Part shown: positions 19,451 to 27,206 of the stretch, piece by piece
How positions within the stretch are numbered: position 1 is the first letter of the stretch
Layout: every line of letters starts with the position of its first letter
NCBI RefSeq assembly: GCF_019175365.1
Contig: NZ_CP059572.1
Coordinates: 1,860,001-1,924,000, forward strand
Direction: 5' to 3'
DNA: 64,000 nt
DNA from: Actinomadura graeca
GTDB lineage: Bacteria > Actinomycetota > Actinomycetes > Streptosporangiales > Streptosporangiaceae
Program-made: the position numbers and the translations under genes
Notes under the pieces: generated by a model
What the model was told of the DNA's origin: nothing
The model's input: only the letters and a program-made list of their open reading frames with translations
Databases searched by the model: none

Positions 19451-20299
19451 ATGCGAGCGGTTCTGGCACGCGCAGCCGTGCTGGCCGGCGCGTTCGCCGC
19501 GGGGGCCGTGGCGGCACATGTCGCGACCATCCCCCACCTCCTCCGTCTCACCTCCGACCTGCAACGTTCCAGGGAGCGGATCCTCGCCAGCCGGGAGGAG
19601 GAGCGCCGCCGCCTGCGCCACGACCTGCACGACGGCCTCGGCCCGACGCTGGCCAGCCTCGCCATGTCGCTGGACGCCGCGCGCATCACCCTGGCCTGCG
19701 AGCCCGAGCGGATGGACCCGCTGCTGTCGGACGTCCGGGACCGGCTCGCGCTCGCCGTCGGGGAGATCCGCGACATGGCCCACGGGCTGCGCCCGCCCGC
19801 CCTGGACGACCTGGGGCTCGTCGCCGCCATCCAGTCGTTCGCCGAGGGCTGCTGCGAGCGGGTGGAGGTCCGCTTCGACGGCGACCCCGCCGGGCTGCCC
19901 GCGGCGGTGGAGGTCGCGGCGTACCGGATCGTCCAGGAGGCGCTGACGAACGTCCGGCTGCACGCCCCCGGCAGCACCGCGCTGGTGCTGCTGACCCGCG
20001 CCGCCGAGCTGCACGTGATGGTGGCCGACACGGGCCCGGGAGTGCCCGCCACCCGGAACGGCGGCCACCCGAAGTCCCGCCGCGGCCTGGCCGCGATGAA
20101 GGAGTGGGCGGCCGAGCTGGGCGGCGGCTGCGCGGTCACGGCCCGCGCGGGCGGAGGCACGGTCGTCACCGCGCACCTCCCCCTCACCGTGGCGGAGGCC
20201 GTCGCCGGATACCATCGGCCTTCGACGGGTGGCCGGCCGTGGACCCCGGCGCCGCAGGGCGCCCGGCCCGCCGGGCCGAGGCGGACGAGCGGGCGCTGA
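19451..20299 (+). CDS. Short sensor histidine kinase (NarL-type system 1)
   Basis: A 282-residue protein with one N-terminal transmembrane segment (about 5-27), a short coil, then the HisKA_3 phosphoacceptor box RRRLRHDLHDGLGPTLASL. The HATPase domain shows RIVQEALTNVRLH and VADTGPGV. There is almost no sensory domain, so input may come through a partner or the membrane itself. The ATG at 19451 follows GAGAGGTGAGGA. The last ~25 residues are Pro/Arg-rich and encoded by the first copy of a 25-bp tandem repeat. The cognate regulator starts 106 bp downstream. Confidence 0.85.
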   Translation: MRAVLARAAVLAGAFAAGAVAAHVATIPHLLRLTSDLQRSRERILASREEERRRLRHDLHDGLGPTLASLAMSLDAARITLACEPERMDPLLSDVRDRLALAVGEIRDMAHGLRPPALDDLGLVAAIQSFAEGCCERVEVRFDGDPAGLPAAVEVAAYRIVQEALTNVRLHAPGSTALVLLTRAAELHVMVADTGPGVPATRNGGHPKSRRGLAAMKEWAAELGGGCAVTARAGGGTVVTAHLPLTVAEAVAGYHRPSTGGRPWTPAPQGARPAGPRRTSGR

Positions 20300-20376
20300 G
20301 CGGAGGCCGGCGGATGGCGCTGAGCGGAGGCGGACGAGTGAGCGCTGAGCGGAGGCGGACGAGTGGACGCTGAGCG
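20278..20376 (+). repeat. Four tandem copies of a 25-bp unit across the kinase stop codon
   Basis: Copies lie at 20278-20302, 20303-20326, 20327-20351 and 20352-20376; the second is 24 bp and the most diverged. The core of each unit is GAGGCGGACGAG...GCTGAGCG. The kinase TGA stop (20297-20299) is inside copy 1. A partial fifth copy (GGTGGACGGG) follows. The repeats separate the kinase from its response regulator and end about 30 bp before the regulator start. Confidence 0.85.
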
Positions 20377-20405
20377 GGTGGACGGGCCCTGGCTGAGGGG
20401 GAACG

Positions 20406-21065
20406 GTGGGCGCTGACGCCATCCGCGTTCTCATCACCGACGACCACCCGGTGTTCCGGCAGGGCCTCAAGGGGCTCCTCCAGGCGCTCGGGGTCGAGGT
20501 CGTCGGCGAGGCCGAGTGCGGCCCGGACGCGGTGCGCCTGTCCGCCGAGCTCCAGCCCGACGTCGTCGTGATGGACCTGCACATGCCCGGCGGCAACGGC
20601 ATCGAGGCCACCCGGACGATCACCCGCACCAGCCCGCGTATCGGCGTGCTGGTCCTGACGATGTTCCGCGACGACGACTCGGTGTTCGCCGCGATGCGCG
20701 CCGGCGCCCGCGGCTACCTGCTGAAGGAGTCGGGCGCCGAGGAGATCGCCCGCGCCGTCAAGGCCGTGGCCGCGGGCGAGGCCATCTACGGCCCGGAGAT
20801 CGCGCGCCGCGTCCTGACCTACTTCACCGACATGCCCGACCCGCGCCAGGCCGCCTTCCCCGAGCTCACCGAGCGGGAGCGGGAGGTCCTCGAACTGATC
20901 GCGCAGGGCCGCAGCAACGCCGAGATCGCCGGGACGCTCTTCCTGAGCCAGAAGACCGTCCGCAACCACGTCTCGAACATCTTCATGAAGCTGCACGTCG
21001 CCGACCGCGCCCAGGCGATCGTGCTGGCCCGTGAGGCGGGCCTGGGCGAGTCCACCCCCCGCTGA
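20406..21065 (+). CDS. NarL/LuxR-family response regulator (system 1)
   Basis: A 219-residue regulator with a receiver domain (acidic pocket TDD at 11-13, phosphoacceptor D57 in VVVMDLHMP, conserved K in LLKES) and a C-terminal LuxR-type helix-turn-helix (LTEREREVLELIAQGRSNAEIAGTLFLSQKTVRNHVSNIFMKL). It is the output partner of the kinase just upstream. The GTG start at 20406 has GAGGGGGA 4 nt upstream. Confidence 0.93.
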   Translation: MGADAIRVLITDDHPVFRQGLKGLLQALGVEVVGEAECGPDAVRLSAELQPDVVVMDLHMPGGNGIEATRTITRTSPRIGVLVLTMFRDDDSVFAAMRAGARGYLLKESGAEEIARAVKAVAAGEAIYGPEIARRVLTYFTDMPDPRQAAFPELTEREREVLELIAQGRSNAEIAGTLFLSQKTVRNHVSNIFMKLHVADRAQAIVLAREAGLGESTPR

Positions 21066-21125
21066 GGGCCTCCCCCGCCCCTCAGGCGGATCCGGGCCGC
21101 CACCGTGGAACCGGGTGAAAAGCGA

Positions 21126-21153
21126 GCGCGCCCGCGAAGATTCGCGGGCGCGC
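21126..21153. terminator. Strong bidirectional hairpin between regulator and clpX
   Basis: A perfect 13-bp GC-rich stem (21126-21138 with 21141-21153) around a 2-nt centre lies between the convergent response regulator and clpX. It has no T-run, as is usual for actinomycete terminators. Confidence 0.75.
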
Positions 21154-21179
21154 CGTTCCGGCGGTCGGGCCGGCCGTCG

Positions 21180-22454
21180 TCAGGCCGACTTCTCGCGGGG
21201 TTCGCGCTTGGGCCGGTCGCGTGGGACGAGCGTGGGGTTGACGTGCTCCAGGACGGCCTCACGCGTGATCACGACGCGCGCCACGTCGTGCCGGCTCGGG
21301 ACCTCGTACATGACCGACAGGAGCACCTCCTCCATGATCGCGCGCAGGCCGCGGGCGCCGGTGCCGCGCAGGATCGCCTGGTCGGCGATGGCCTCCAGGG
21401 CGTCGTCGGTGAACTCCAGGTCGACGCCGTCGAGCTCGAAGAGCCGGTGGTACTGGCGCACCAGCGCGTTCTTCGGCTCGGTCAGGATGTTGATCAGGGC
21501 CTCGCGGTCCAGGTTGTGGACGGAGGTGATCGAGGGGAGCCGGCCGATGAACTCGGGGATCATCCCGAACTTCAGCAGGTCCTCGGGCATGACGTCGCCG
21601 AGGACGGCGGAGGCGTCCTCGAAGTCGGACTTGGAGCGGATCTGGGCGCCGAAGCCCATCCCCTGCTTGCCGACCCGGGACTCCACGATCTTCTCCAGCC
21701 CGGCGAAGGCGCCACCGCAGATGAACAGCACGTTCGTGGTGTCGATCTGGATGAACTCCTGGTGCGGGTGCTTGCGGCCGCCCTGCGGCGGGACGCTCGC
21801 GGTGGTGCCCTCCAGGATCTTCAGCAGGGCCTGCTGGACGCCCTCTCCCGAGACGTCCCTGGTGATCGACGGGTTCTCGCTCTTGCGGGCGATCTTGTCG
21901 ACCTCGTCGATGTAGATGATCCCGGTCTCGGCCTTCTTGACGTCGTAGTCGGCCGCCTGGATCAGTTTGAGGAGGATGTTCTCGACATCCTCGCCGACGT
22001 ATCCGGCCTCCGTCAGCGCCGTGGCGTCCGCGATGGCGAACGGGACGTTGAGGAGTTTGGCGAGCGTCTGCGCGAGCAGCGTCTTGCCCGATCCGGTGGG
22101 TCCCAGCAGCAGGATGTTGGACTTGCCCAGTTCAACGGGGTCGTCCCTGCCGGTGTCACCCGACTGGATCCGCTTGTAGTGGTTGTAGACGGCGACCGAC
22201 AGGGCCTTCTTCGCCGTCTCCTGCCCGATGACGTAGGAGTCCAGGAACTCGTAGATCTCCCGCGGTTTGGGAAGGTTGTCCCACTTGAGGTCGGAGGTCT
22301 CGGAGAGCTCCTCCTCGATGATCTCGTTACAGAGATCGATGCACTCGTCGCAGATGTACACGCCCGGACCCGCGATGAGCTTCTTGACCTGCTTCTGGCT
22401 CTTGCCGCAGAACGAGCACTTGAGCAGGTCACCACCGTCGCCGATGCGTGCCAC
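21180..22454 (-). CDS. clpX: ATP-dependent Clp protease ATP-binding subunit ClpX
   Basis: A 424-residue AAA+ unfoldase. The N-terminal zinc-binding domain has C13, C16, C35 and C38. Walker A is GPTGSGKT (118-125), Walker [10 protein letters not shown], the GYVG pore loop and the RKH loop (GGRKHP) are present, and a sensor-2 region ([13 protein letters not shown]) closes the fold. It unfolds tagged substrates and feeds them to ClpP1P2. The GTG start at 22454 has AGGAGA 8 nt upstream. It is the last gene of tig-clpP1-clpP2-clpX. Confidence 0.97.
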   Translation of the reverse strand: MARIGDGGDLLKCSFCGKSQKQVKKLIAGPGVYICDECIDLCNEIIEEELSETSDLKWDNLPKPREIYEFLDSYVIGQETAKKALSVAVYNHYKRIQSGDTGRDDPVELGKSNILLLGPTGSGKTLLAQTLAKLLNVPFAIADATALTEAGYVGEDVENILLKLIQAADYDVKKAETGIIYIDEVDKIARKSENPSITRDVSGEGVQQALLKILEGTTASVPPQGGRKHPHQEFIQIDTTNVLFICGGAFAGLEKIVESRVGKQGMGFGAQIRSKSDFEDASAVLGDVMPEDLLKFGMIPEFIGRLPSITSVHNLDREALINILTEPKNALVRQYHRLFELDGVDLEFTDDALEAIADQAILRGTGARGLRAIMEEVLLSVMYEVPSRHDVARVVITREAVLEHVNPTLVPRDRPKREPREKSA

Positions 22455-22627
22455 CCAACTGTCTCCTTTTCGTGGGGCCGCGCGCCTGAGAGTTTGCGGC
22501 GCAGCTCGGTTGCGTCCCGAAGGCTCTCGACGTTGGACTCGACGTTACCGTTTCCAACGGACTTGGTAAGCCCCTCGCCCGGAAGTATGACGACCGGGCT
22601 GGGGGACTCCCTCGTCCTCATGCCGTC

Positions 22628-23323
22628 TCAGGACGACACTACCTCGGCCTTGCGCTTCCTGCTGACGAAGACATCGTCGATGAGACCGTAGTCCTTGGCC
22701 TCGTCCGCCGTCAGGATCTTGTCACGCTCGATATCGCGGCGGACCTCGTCGATGCCCTTGCCGCTGTGCTCGGCGAGGATGCTCTCCAGCAGATCGCGGA
22801 TCCGCATGATCTCGCGGGCCTGGATCTCGATGTCGCTGGACTGGCCGTACGTGCCCTCGGTGGCCGGCTGGTGGATCAGGATCCGCGAGTTCGGCAGCGC
22901 CGCCCGCTTGCCCTTCGTCCCGGCGGCCAGCAGCACGGCGGCGGCCGAGGCGGCCTGGCCGATGCAGACCGTCTGGACGTCCGGCTTGACGAACTGCATC
23001 GTGTCGTAGATCGCCGTCATGGCGGTGAACGAGCCGCCGGGCGAGTTGATGTAGATGCTGATGTCGCGGTCCGGGTCGATCGACTCCAGCGTGATGAGCT
23101 GGGCCATCACGTCGTTGGCGGACGCGTCGTCGATCTGCACGCCGAGGAAGATGATCCGCTCCTCGAAGAGCTTGTTGTACGGGTTCATCTCCTTGACCCC
23201 GTACGTGGTGCGCTCGACGAAGGACGGGATGATGTAGCGGTTGTCCACCGGCATCGGGGATCCGCCCGCGACGACGCCGGGCCGGGACATATCAGTAAAA
23301 CCAGGTCGAATCAGATCGCTCAC
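22628..23323 (-). CDS. clpP2: ATP-dependent Clp protease proteolytic subunit 2
   Basis: A 231-residue serine peptidase with catalytic S126 (GQAASAAAV), H151 (ILIHQPA) and D201 (ERDKIL). The longer N-terminal propeptide is typical of the actinobacterial second ClpP, which assembles with ClpP1 into a mixed tetradecamer. The GTG at 23323 has GGAGG 6 nt upstream; an in-frame ATG at residue 12 is a possible alternative. It lies 29 bp after clpP1. Confidence 0.95.
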   Translation of the reverse strand: MSDLIRPGFTDMSRPGVVAGGSPMPVDNRYIIPSFVERTTYGVKEMNPYNKLFEERIIFLGVQIDDASANDVMAQLITLESIDPDRDISIYINSPGGSFTAMTAIYDTMQFVKPDVQTVCIGQAASAAAVLLAAGTKGKRAALPNSRILIHQPATEGTYGQSSDIEIQAREIMRIRDLLESILAEHSGKGIDEVRRDIERDKILTADEAKDYGLIDDVFVSRKRKAEVVSS

Positions 23324-23352
23324 TGTGTGCCTCCGAATAGTGATTCAGGTCG

Positions 23353-23991
23353 TCAGGAGACGGGGCCCTCGGAGGGCACCTGGGTCGCGCTCAGCACCAC
23401 GTGGTCCACGAACCCGTAGTCCTTGGCCTCGTCGGCGGTGAACCAGCGGTCGCGGTCGGAGTCGCGCTCGATCTGGTCGAGCGGCTGGCCGGTGTGCGCG
23501 GAGATCTTCTCGGCGAGCGTCTTCTTGACGTACAGCATCTGCTCGGCCTGGATCTTGATGTCCGAGGCCGTGCCGCCGATGCCGCCGGACGGCTGGTGCA
23601 TCATGATGCGCGCGTGCGGCAGGGCGTAGCGCTTGCCGGTCGTCCCGGCGCAGAGCAGGAACTGCCCCATCGAGGCGGCGAGGCCCATGCCGACGGTGAC
23701 GATGTCGTTCGGGACGTACTGCATGATGTCGTAGATCGCCATGCCGGCGGTGACGGAGCCACCCGGCGAGTTGATGTACAGCGTGATGTCGCGGCGGCCG
23801 TCCTCGGCCGACAGCAGCAGGAGCTCGGCGCAGATGCGGTTGGCGATGTCGTCGTCGACCTGCTGGCCGAGGAAGACGATGCGCTCGCGCAGCAGGCGCT
23901 GGAACAGCTGGTCGCCCAGGGGCAACAGGGGCGCCTCGGCGACCCGCGCCTGGATACGCGACGACTCGTCGTAAGTCGGAGGCATGCTCAC
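23353..23991 (-). CDS. clpP1: ATP-dependent Clp protease proteolytic subunit 1
   Basis: A 212-residue ClpP with the triad S107 (GLAASMGQ), H132 (IMMHQPS) and D181 (SDRDRW), and the substrate-groove segment [16 protein letters not shown]. The GTG start at 23991 has GGAGGA 6 nt upstream; an in-frame ATG two codons later is less well spaced. It pairs with the downstream clpP2. No clear ClgR box was found by eye in the 140 bp upstream. Confidence 0.95.
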   Translation of the reverse strand: MSMPPTYDESSRIQARVAEAPLLPLGDQLFQRLLRERIVFLGQQVDDDIANRICAELLLLSAEDGRRDITLYINSPGGSVTAGMAIYDIMQYVPNDIVTVGMGLAASMGQFLLCAGTTGKRYALPHARIMMHQPSGGIGGTASDIKIQAEQMLYVKKTLAEKISAHTGQPLDQIERDSDRDRWFTADEAKDYGFVDHVVLSATQVPSEGPVS

Positions 23992-24132
23992 CGGTTGTTC
24001 CTCCGGTCCTTTAATCGGTTCGGATGATTGGACATTAACGCGCTCGGACGCCTGGCCAAGCCCAGGGGGCCGCCTTTTCGCCAGGGGCGTATCCGGGGCG
24101 GGGCCCGGCCGGTCGCGTATCTCCGCGAAAGC

Positions 24133-24171
24133 GGCACGCCCCGCACCCGGTGTCCGGATGCGGGGCGTGCC
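24133..24171 (-). terminator. tig terminator hairpin
   Basis: A perfect 13-bp stem, GGCACGCCCCGCA (24133-24145) with its complement (24159-24171) and a 13-nt loop, lies 40 bp after the tig stop and 140 bp before the clpP1 start. It should uncouple tig from the clp genes. Confidence 0.7.
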
Positions 24172-24210
24172 CGATGCCCTCGGGGAGGGCGGCCGAGGCG
24201 CTGAGACGCG

Positions 24211-25797
24211 TCAGGCGTCCTTCTTCTCCGCCTCGCCCCCCTTGTCCGCATCGTCCGCCGGGGTCTCGGCAGCGGCGTCCTCAGCGGCGTCCACGGGGGT
24301 CTCCGCGCCGGCCTCCCCCGCGTCCGCCGGGGACTCCGCCGCCTCCGCGGCGTCGCCCGCCTCCGCCGTGTCCGCGGTCTCGGCGCCCTCCGCGGTCTCG
24401 GCGCCCTCGGCGGTCTCGGCGGTCTCGGCGCCCTCGGTCTCCTCCGCCGCCTCGACGGTCTCGCCCGTCTGGCCGTTCAGCTCGCGCTGGACGGCCTCGA
24501 CGTCGATCTCGTTGCCGGACTCGTCCTTGACCGTGACGTGCTCGACCACGAGGTTCAGCGCCTTGCTGCGCAGCACCTCCGAGACGATCGCCGGGAGCTG
24601 GTTGTTCTGCGTGAGGTACTCGGCGAGCTGCTGCGGCTGCACGCCCATCTGCATCGCCTGCGAGACGACGTACTCGCTGAGCTCCTCGTTCTCGACGCCC
24701 AGCTCCTCCTGGACGGCGAGCTGGTCCAGCACGAAGCCGCCCTTGACCGCGAGGCGCGCGGCGTCGGCGACCTCGGTGTCGAACTCCTCCTCGGACTTCT
24801 CCTCGTCCTTGAGGTAGTCCTCCTTGGTCATGCCCGCCATCTGGAGCTGCTGCTCCAGCTGCTGGTTGCGGCGGCCGACCTCCTCCTCCACGACCTTGTC
24901 GGGCAGCGGGATGTCGATCTTCTCCAGCAGGGCCTCAAGCGCCTTGTCGCGGGCGTCGGACAGCTGCTGCAGCCGCACCTGGCGGCCGAGCCGGGTCCGG
25001 ACGTCCTCGCGCAGCTCGTCGATCGTGTCGAACTCGCTGGCGAGCTGCGCGAACTCGTCGTCCAGGTCGGGCAGGCTCTTGACCTTCACGCTCTGCACGG
25101 TGACCGTGATCTCGGCCTCCTCGCCGGCGCGCTCGCCGCCGACCAGGGTGCCGGTGAAGGTCTTCTCCTCGCCCGCGGAGAGGCCGGTCAGCGCCTCGTC
25201 CAGGCCCTCGACGGCGGACTTGCTGCCGACCTCGTAGGAGTAGCCGGAGGTGGAGGCGTCCTCGATCTCCTCGCCGTCGATCCTGGCGACCAGGTCGACG
25301 GTGGCGAAGTCGCCCTCCTCGACGGGCCGCTCGGCGGCGGTCAGCGAGGCGAACCGCTCGCGCAGGTTGCCGACGGTCTCCTCGACCTGCTCGTCGGTGA
25401 CCTCGGCGTCGTCCACGACGACCTCAAGGCCGTCGTAGTCCGGGACCTCGAACTTGGGCCGGATGTCCACCTCGGCGGTGAACGCGAACTGGTTGCCGTC
25501 GTCGAGCTCGGTCACCTCGACGTCCGGCTGGCCGAGCACGAAGATCTCGGTCTCCTCGACGGCGCGTCCGTACAGCTCCGGAAGCGCGTCGTTGACCGCC
25601 TCCTGCAGGACCGCACCCCGGCCGACGTACTTGTCGATCAGCGGGGCGGGGACCTTGCCGGGCCGGAACCCCTTGATCCGCACCTGCTGCGAGATCTCCT
25701 TGTACGCCTTGTCGAGGTTCGGCTTGAGCTCGTCGAACGGAACCTCGACGGTGAGCTTGACCCTCGTGGGGGTCAGCTCCTCGACATCGGTCTTCAC
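24211..25797 (-). CDS. tig: Trigger factor (ribosome-associated chaperone and prolyl isomerase)
   Basis: A 528-residue protein. The N-terminal ribosome-binding domain has the signature GFRPGKVPAPLI (family GFRxGKxP). A PPIase domain (VEEGDFATVDLVARIDGEEI) follows, then a C-terminal helical domain. The last ~85 residues are a low-complexity acidic tail built of AE(T/G)AE-type repeats, longer than in the E. coli protein (432 aa). It binds nascent chains at the ribosome exit. The GTG start at 25797 has AAGGAG about 11 nt upstream. Confidence 0.95.
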   Translation of the reverse strand: MKTDVEELTPTRVKLTVEVPFDELKPNLDKAYKEISQQVRIKGFRPGKVPAPLIDKYVGRGAVLQEAVNDALPELYGRAVEETEIFVLGQPDVEVTELDDGNQFAFTAEVDIRPKFEVPDYDGLEVVVDDAEVTDEQVEETVGNLRERFASLTAAERPVEEGDFATVDLVARIDGEEIEDASTSGYSYEVGSKSAVEGLDEALTGLSAGEEKTFTGTLVGGERAGEEAEITVTVQSVKVKSLPDLDDEFAQLASEFDTIDELREDVRTRLGRQVRLQQLSDARDKALEALLEKIDIPLPDKVVEEEVGRRNQQLEQQLQMAGMTKEDYLKDEEKSEEEFDTEVADAARLAVKGGFVLDQLAVQEELGVENEELSEYVVSQAMQMGVQPQQLAEYLTQNNQLPAIVSEVLRSKALNLVVEHVTVKDESGNEIDVEAVQRELNGQTGETVEAAEETEGAETAETAEGAETAEGAETADTAEAGDAAEAAESPADAGEAGAETPVDAAEDAAAETPADDADKGGEAEKKDA

Positions 25798-26097
25798 TGG
25801 GGTAGGTCTCCTTGATCGGGCGCTGTCGCGGCCGCGGCGTTCGACGCGTGCTCAGCCACTCAGACTCTCAGGTGGCGCGGGCACGCCGAGATACGGCTCC
25901 GCGCCTTCGCGCGGCCAAGTCTATGGGGTACCGGCAACGTCTGCGGACATCGGACGGCGCCGACTCCCGAGAAACACGCTTCGCAGCCGGGGGATCGCAC
26001 CGCGGGACGGTCCGCGGGGGCCGGGGCCGCCGAATGTGTGTCAACAATCCGGTACAGGCAGTGACATAAGCATCACAACCCTTCATACTCGTCCGGG
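25798..26097. promoter_or_regulatory. Divergent region between tig and the DMT protein gene
   Basis: This 300-bp region serves two divergent genes. The rightward side has a well-formed promoter, listed separately. For tig, a TAGACT-like -10 occurs near 25917-25922 on the minus strand without a convincing -35. No tRNA or small gene is seen. Confidence 0.4.
26061..26089 (+). promoter_or_regulatory. Promoter of a leaderless transcript
   Basis: GTGACA (26061-26066) and CATACT (26084-26089) are separated by exactly 17 bp. The start codon ATG follows 8 nt after the -10, so the predicted transcription start falls at or next to the A of ATG. No Shine-Dalgarno is present. Together these support leaderless expression of the gene at 26098. 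Confidence 0.65.
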
Positions 26098-27153
26098 ATG
26101 AACGGGATAGCCGCGGCCTTCGGCGCGACCGCGCTCTACTACCTGGGCTTCGCCGTCTTCCGGGTCGCGGCGGGCCGGATGGCCCCGCTGCGGGGCAACC
26201 GGATCCCGCACATGGCCTGGACGATCCTGACCGACTGGATCTTCCTGGCCGCGCTGGGGCTGGTGCTGGGCGGCCTGGGCCTGCAGATCGTGGCCCTCGG
26301 CGGCCTGCCGCTCTCCACCGCCGTGCCGATCTTCATGTCCGGCCTCGTCCCGCTGCTGCTGATCTCCGTGGTCCTGTTCGGCGAGCGGCTCACCGGGCGC
26401 GAGTGGCTGAGCCTGCTGCTCATCGGCGCGGCGGTCCTGCTGCTGACGGCCTCGATCAGCGGGCACGAGCCGACCGGCTCGGCGGACGTGCCGCCGTGGA
26501 AGATCGCCGTCGTGGTGGTCCCGGCGGTGCTGGTGCCGGTGCTGATCCTCGTCCGCGGCGACCACCGGCCGGACGGGCGCCACGCCCGTCCGGTCACGGG
26601 GATCGCCTACGGGCTGGGCTCGGGCTTCCCGGTCGGCACCGCCGAGCTGGCGATCAAGGGCTGGAGCGACGACGCGCACGCCGCCGGGCCGCGTGTGCTC
26701 ATGACGCCGTGGCCGTACCTGACAGTGCTCGCGGCGGCCGTCGGGTTCGGGATCATGGTGATGGCGTTCCAGCGCTGCCGGGTGTCGATCGTCTCCACGG
26801 TGATGACGGTCAGCGCCAAGTCCTACCTTCTGGGCATGGGCGCGTTCATGTACGCCGAGCCGTGGCCGTCGGACGGCGCGCACTCGGCGATGCGGCTCGG
26901 CGCGCTCGTCCTGGCCGCGGTCGCGGTGATGCGGTTCCCCCGGCACAGGCCCGTCCAGGACGTCCCGGAAAGCCGGGAGGACGGCGGGAGCCGGGAGCCG
27001 GTGCCGCAGGTGCCGCCGCAGCGCGGACCGTACGCCCGCGACCCGTTGGGGCAGGGGCCTTACGACCGTCCCAGGAGGACTCCGGCGCCCGTCCGCCCGC
27101 CGCCTCGCGCCGAGACGGGGGCCGACGGACGCTGGCGGGGATCCGGCCGCTGA
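26098..27153 (+). CDS. DMT/EamA-like multi-pass membrane protein
   Basis: A 351-residue protein with about nine hydrophobic segments and a paired-repeat layout like the drug/metabolite transporter superfamily (LPLSTAVPIFMSGLVPLLLISVVLFGERLTGREW). The last ~60 residues are a Pro/Arg-rich cytoplasmic tail. The substrate is unknown. It appears to be translated from a leaderless mRNA. Its 3' end faces tex. Confidence 0.7.
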   Translation: MNGIAAAFGATALYYLGFAVFRVAAGRMAPLRGNRIPHMAWTILTDWIFLAALGLVLGGLGLQIVALGGLPLSTAVPIFMSGLVPLLLISVVLFGERLTGREWLSLLLIGAAVLLLTASISGHEPTGSADVPPWKIAVVVVPAVLVPVLILVRGDHRPDGRHARPVTGIAYGLGSGFPVGTAELAIKGWSDDAHAAGPRVLMTPWPYLTVLAAAVGFGIMVMAFQRCRVSIVSTVMTVSAKSYLLGMGAFMYAEPWPSDGAHSAMRLGALVLAAVAVMRFPRHRPVQDVPESREDGGSREPVPQVPPQRGPYARDPLGQGPYDRPRRTPAPVRPPPRAETGADGRWRGSGR

Positions 27154-27206
27154 CCGTCCGCGCCGCGCGCGGGACGCCGTCCGGCGGATGGCGCCCCGCG
27201 ACGGGT

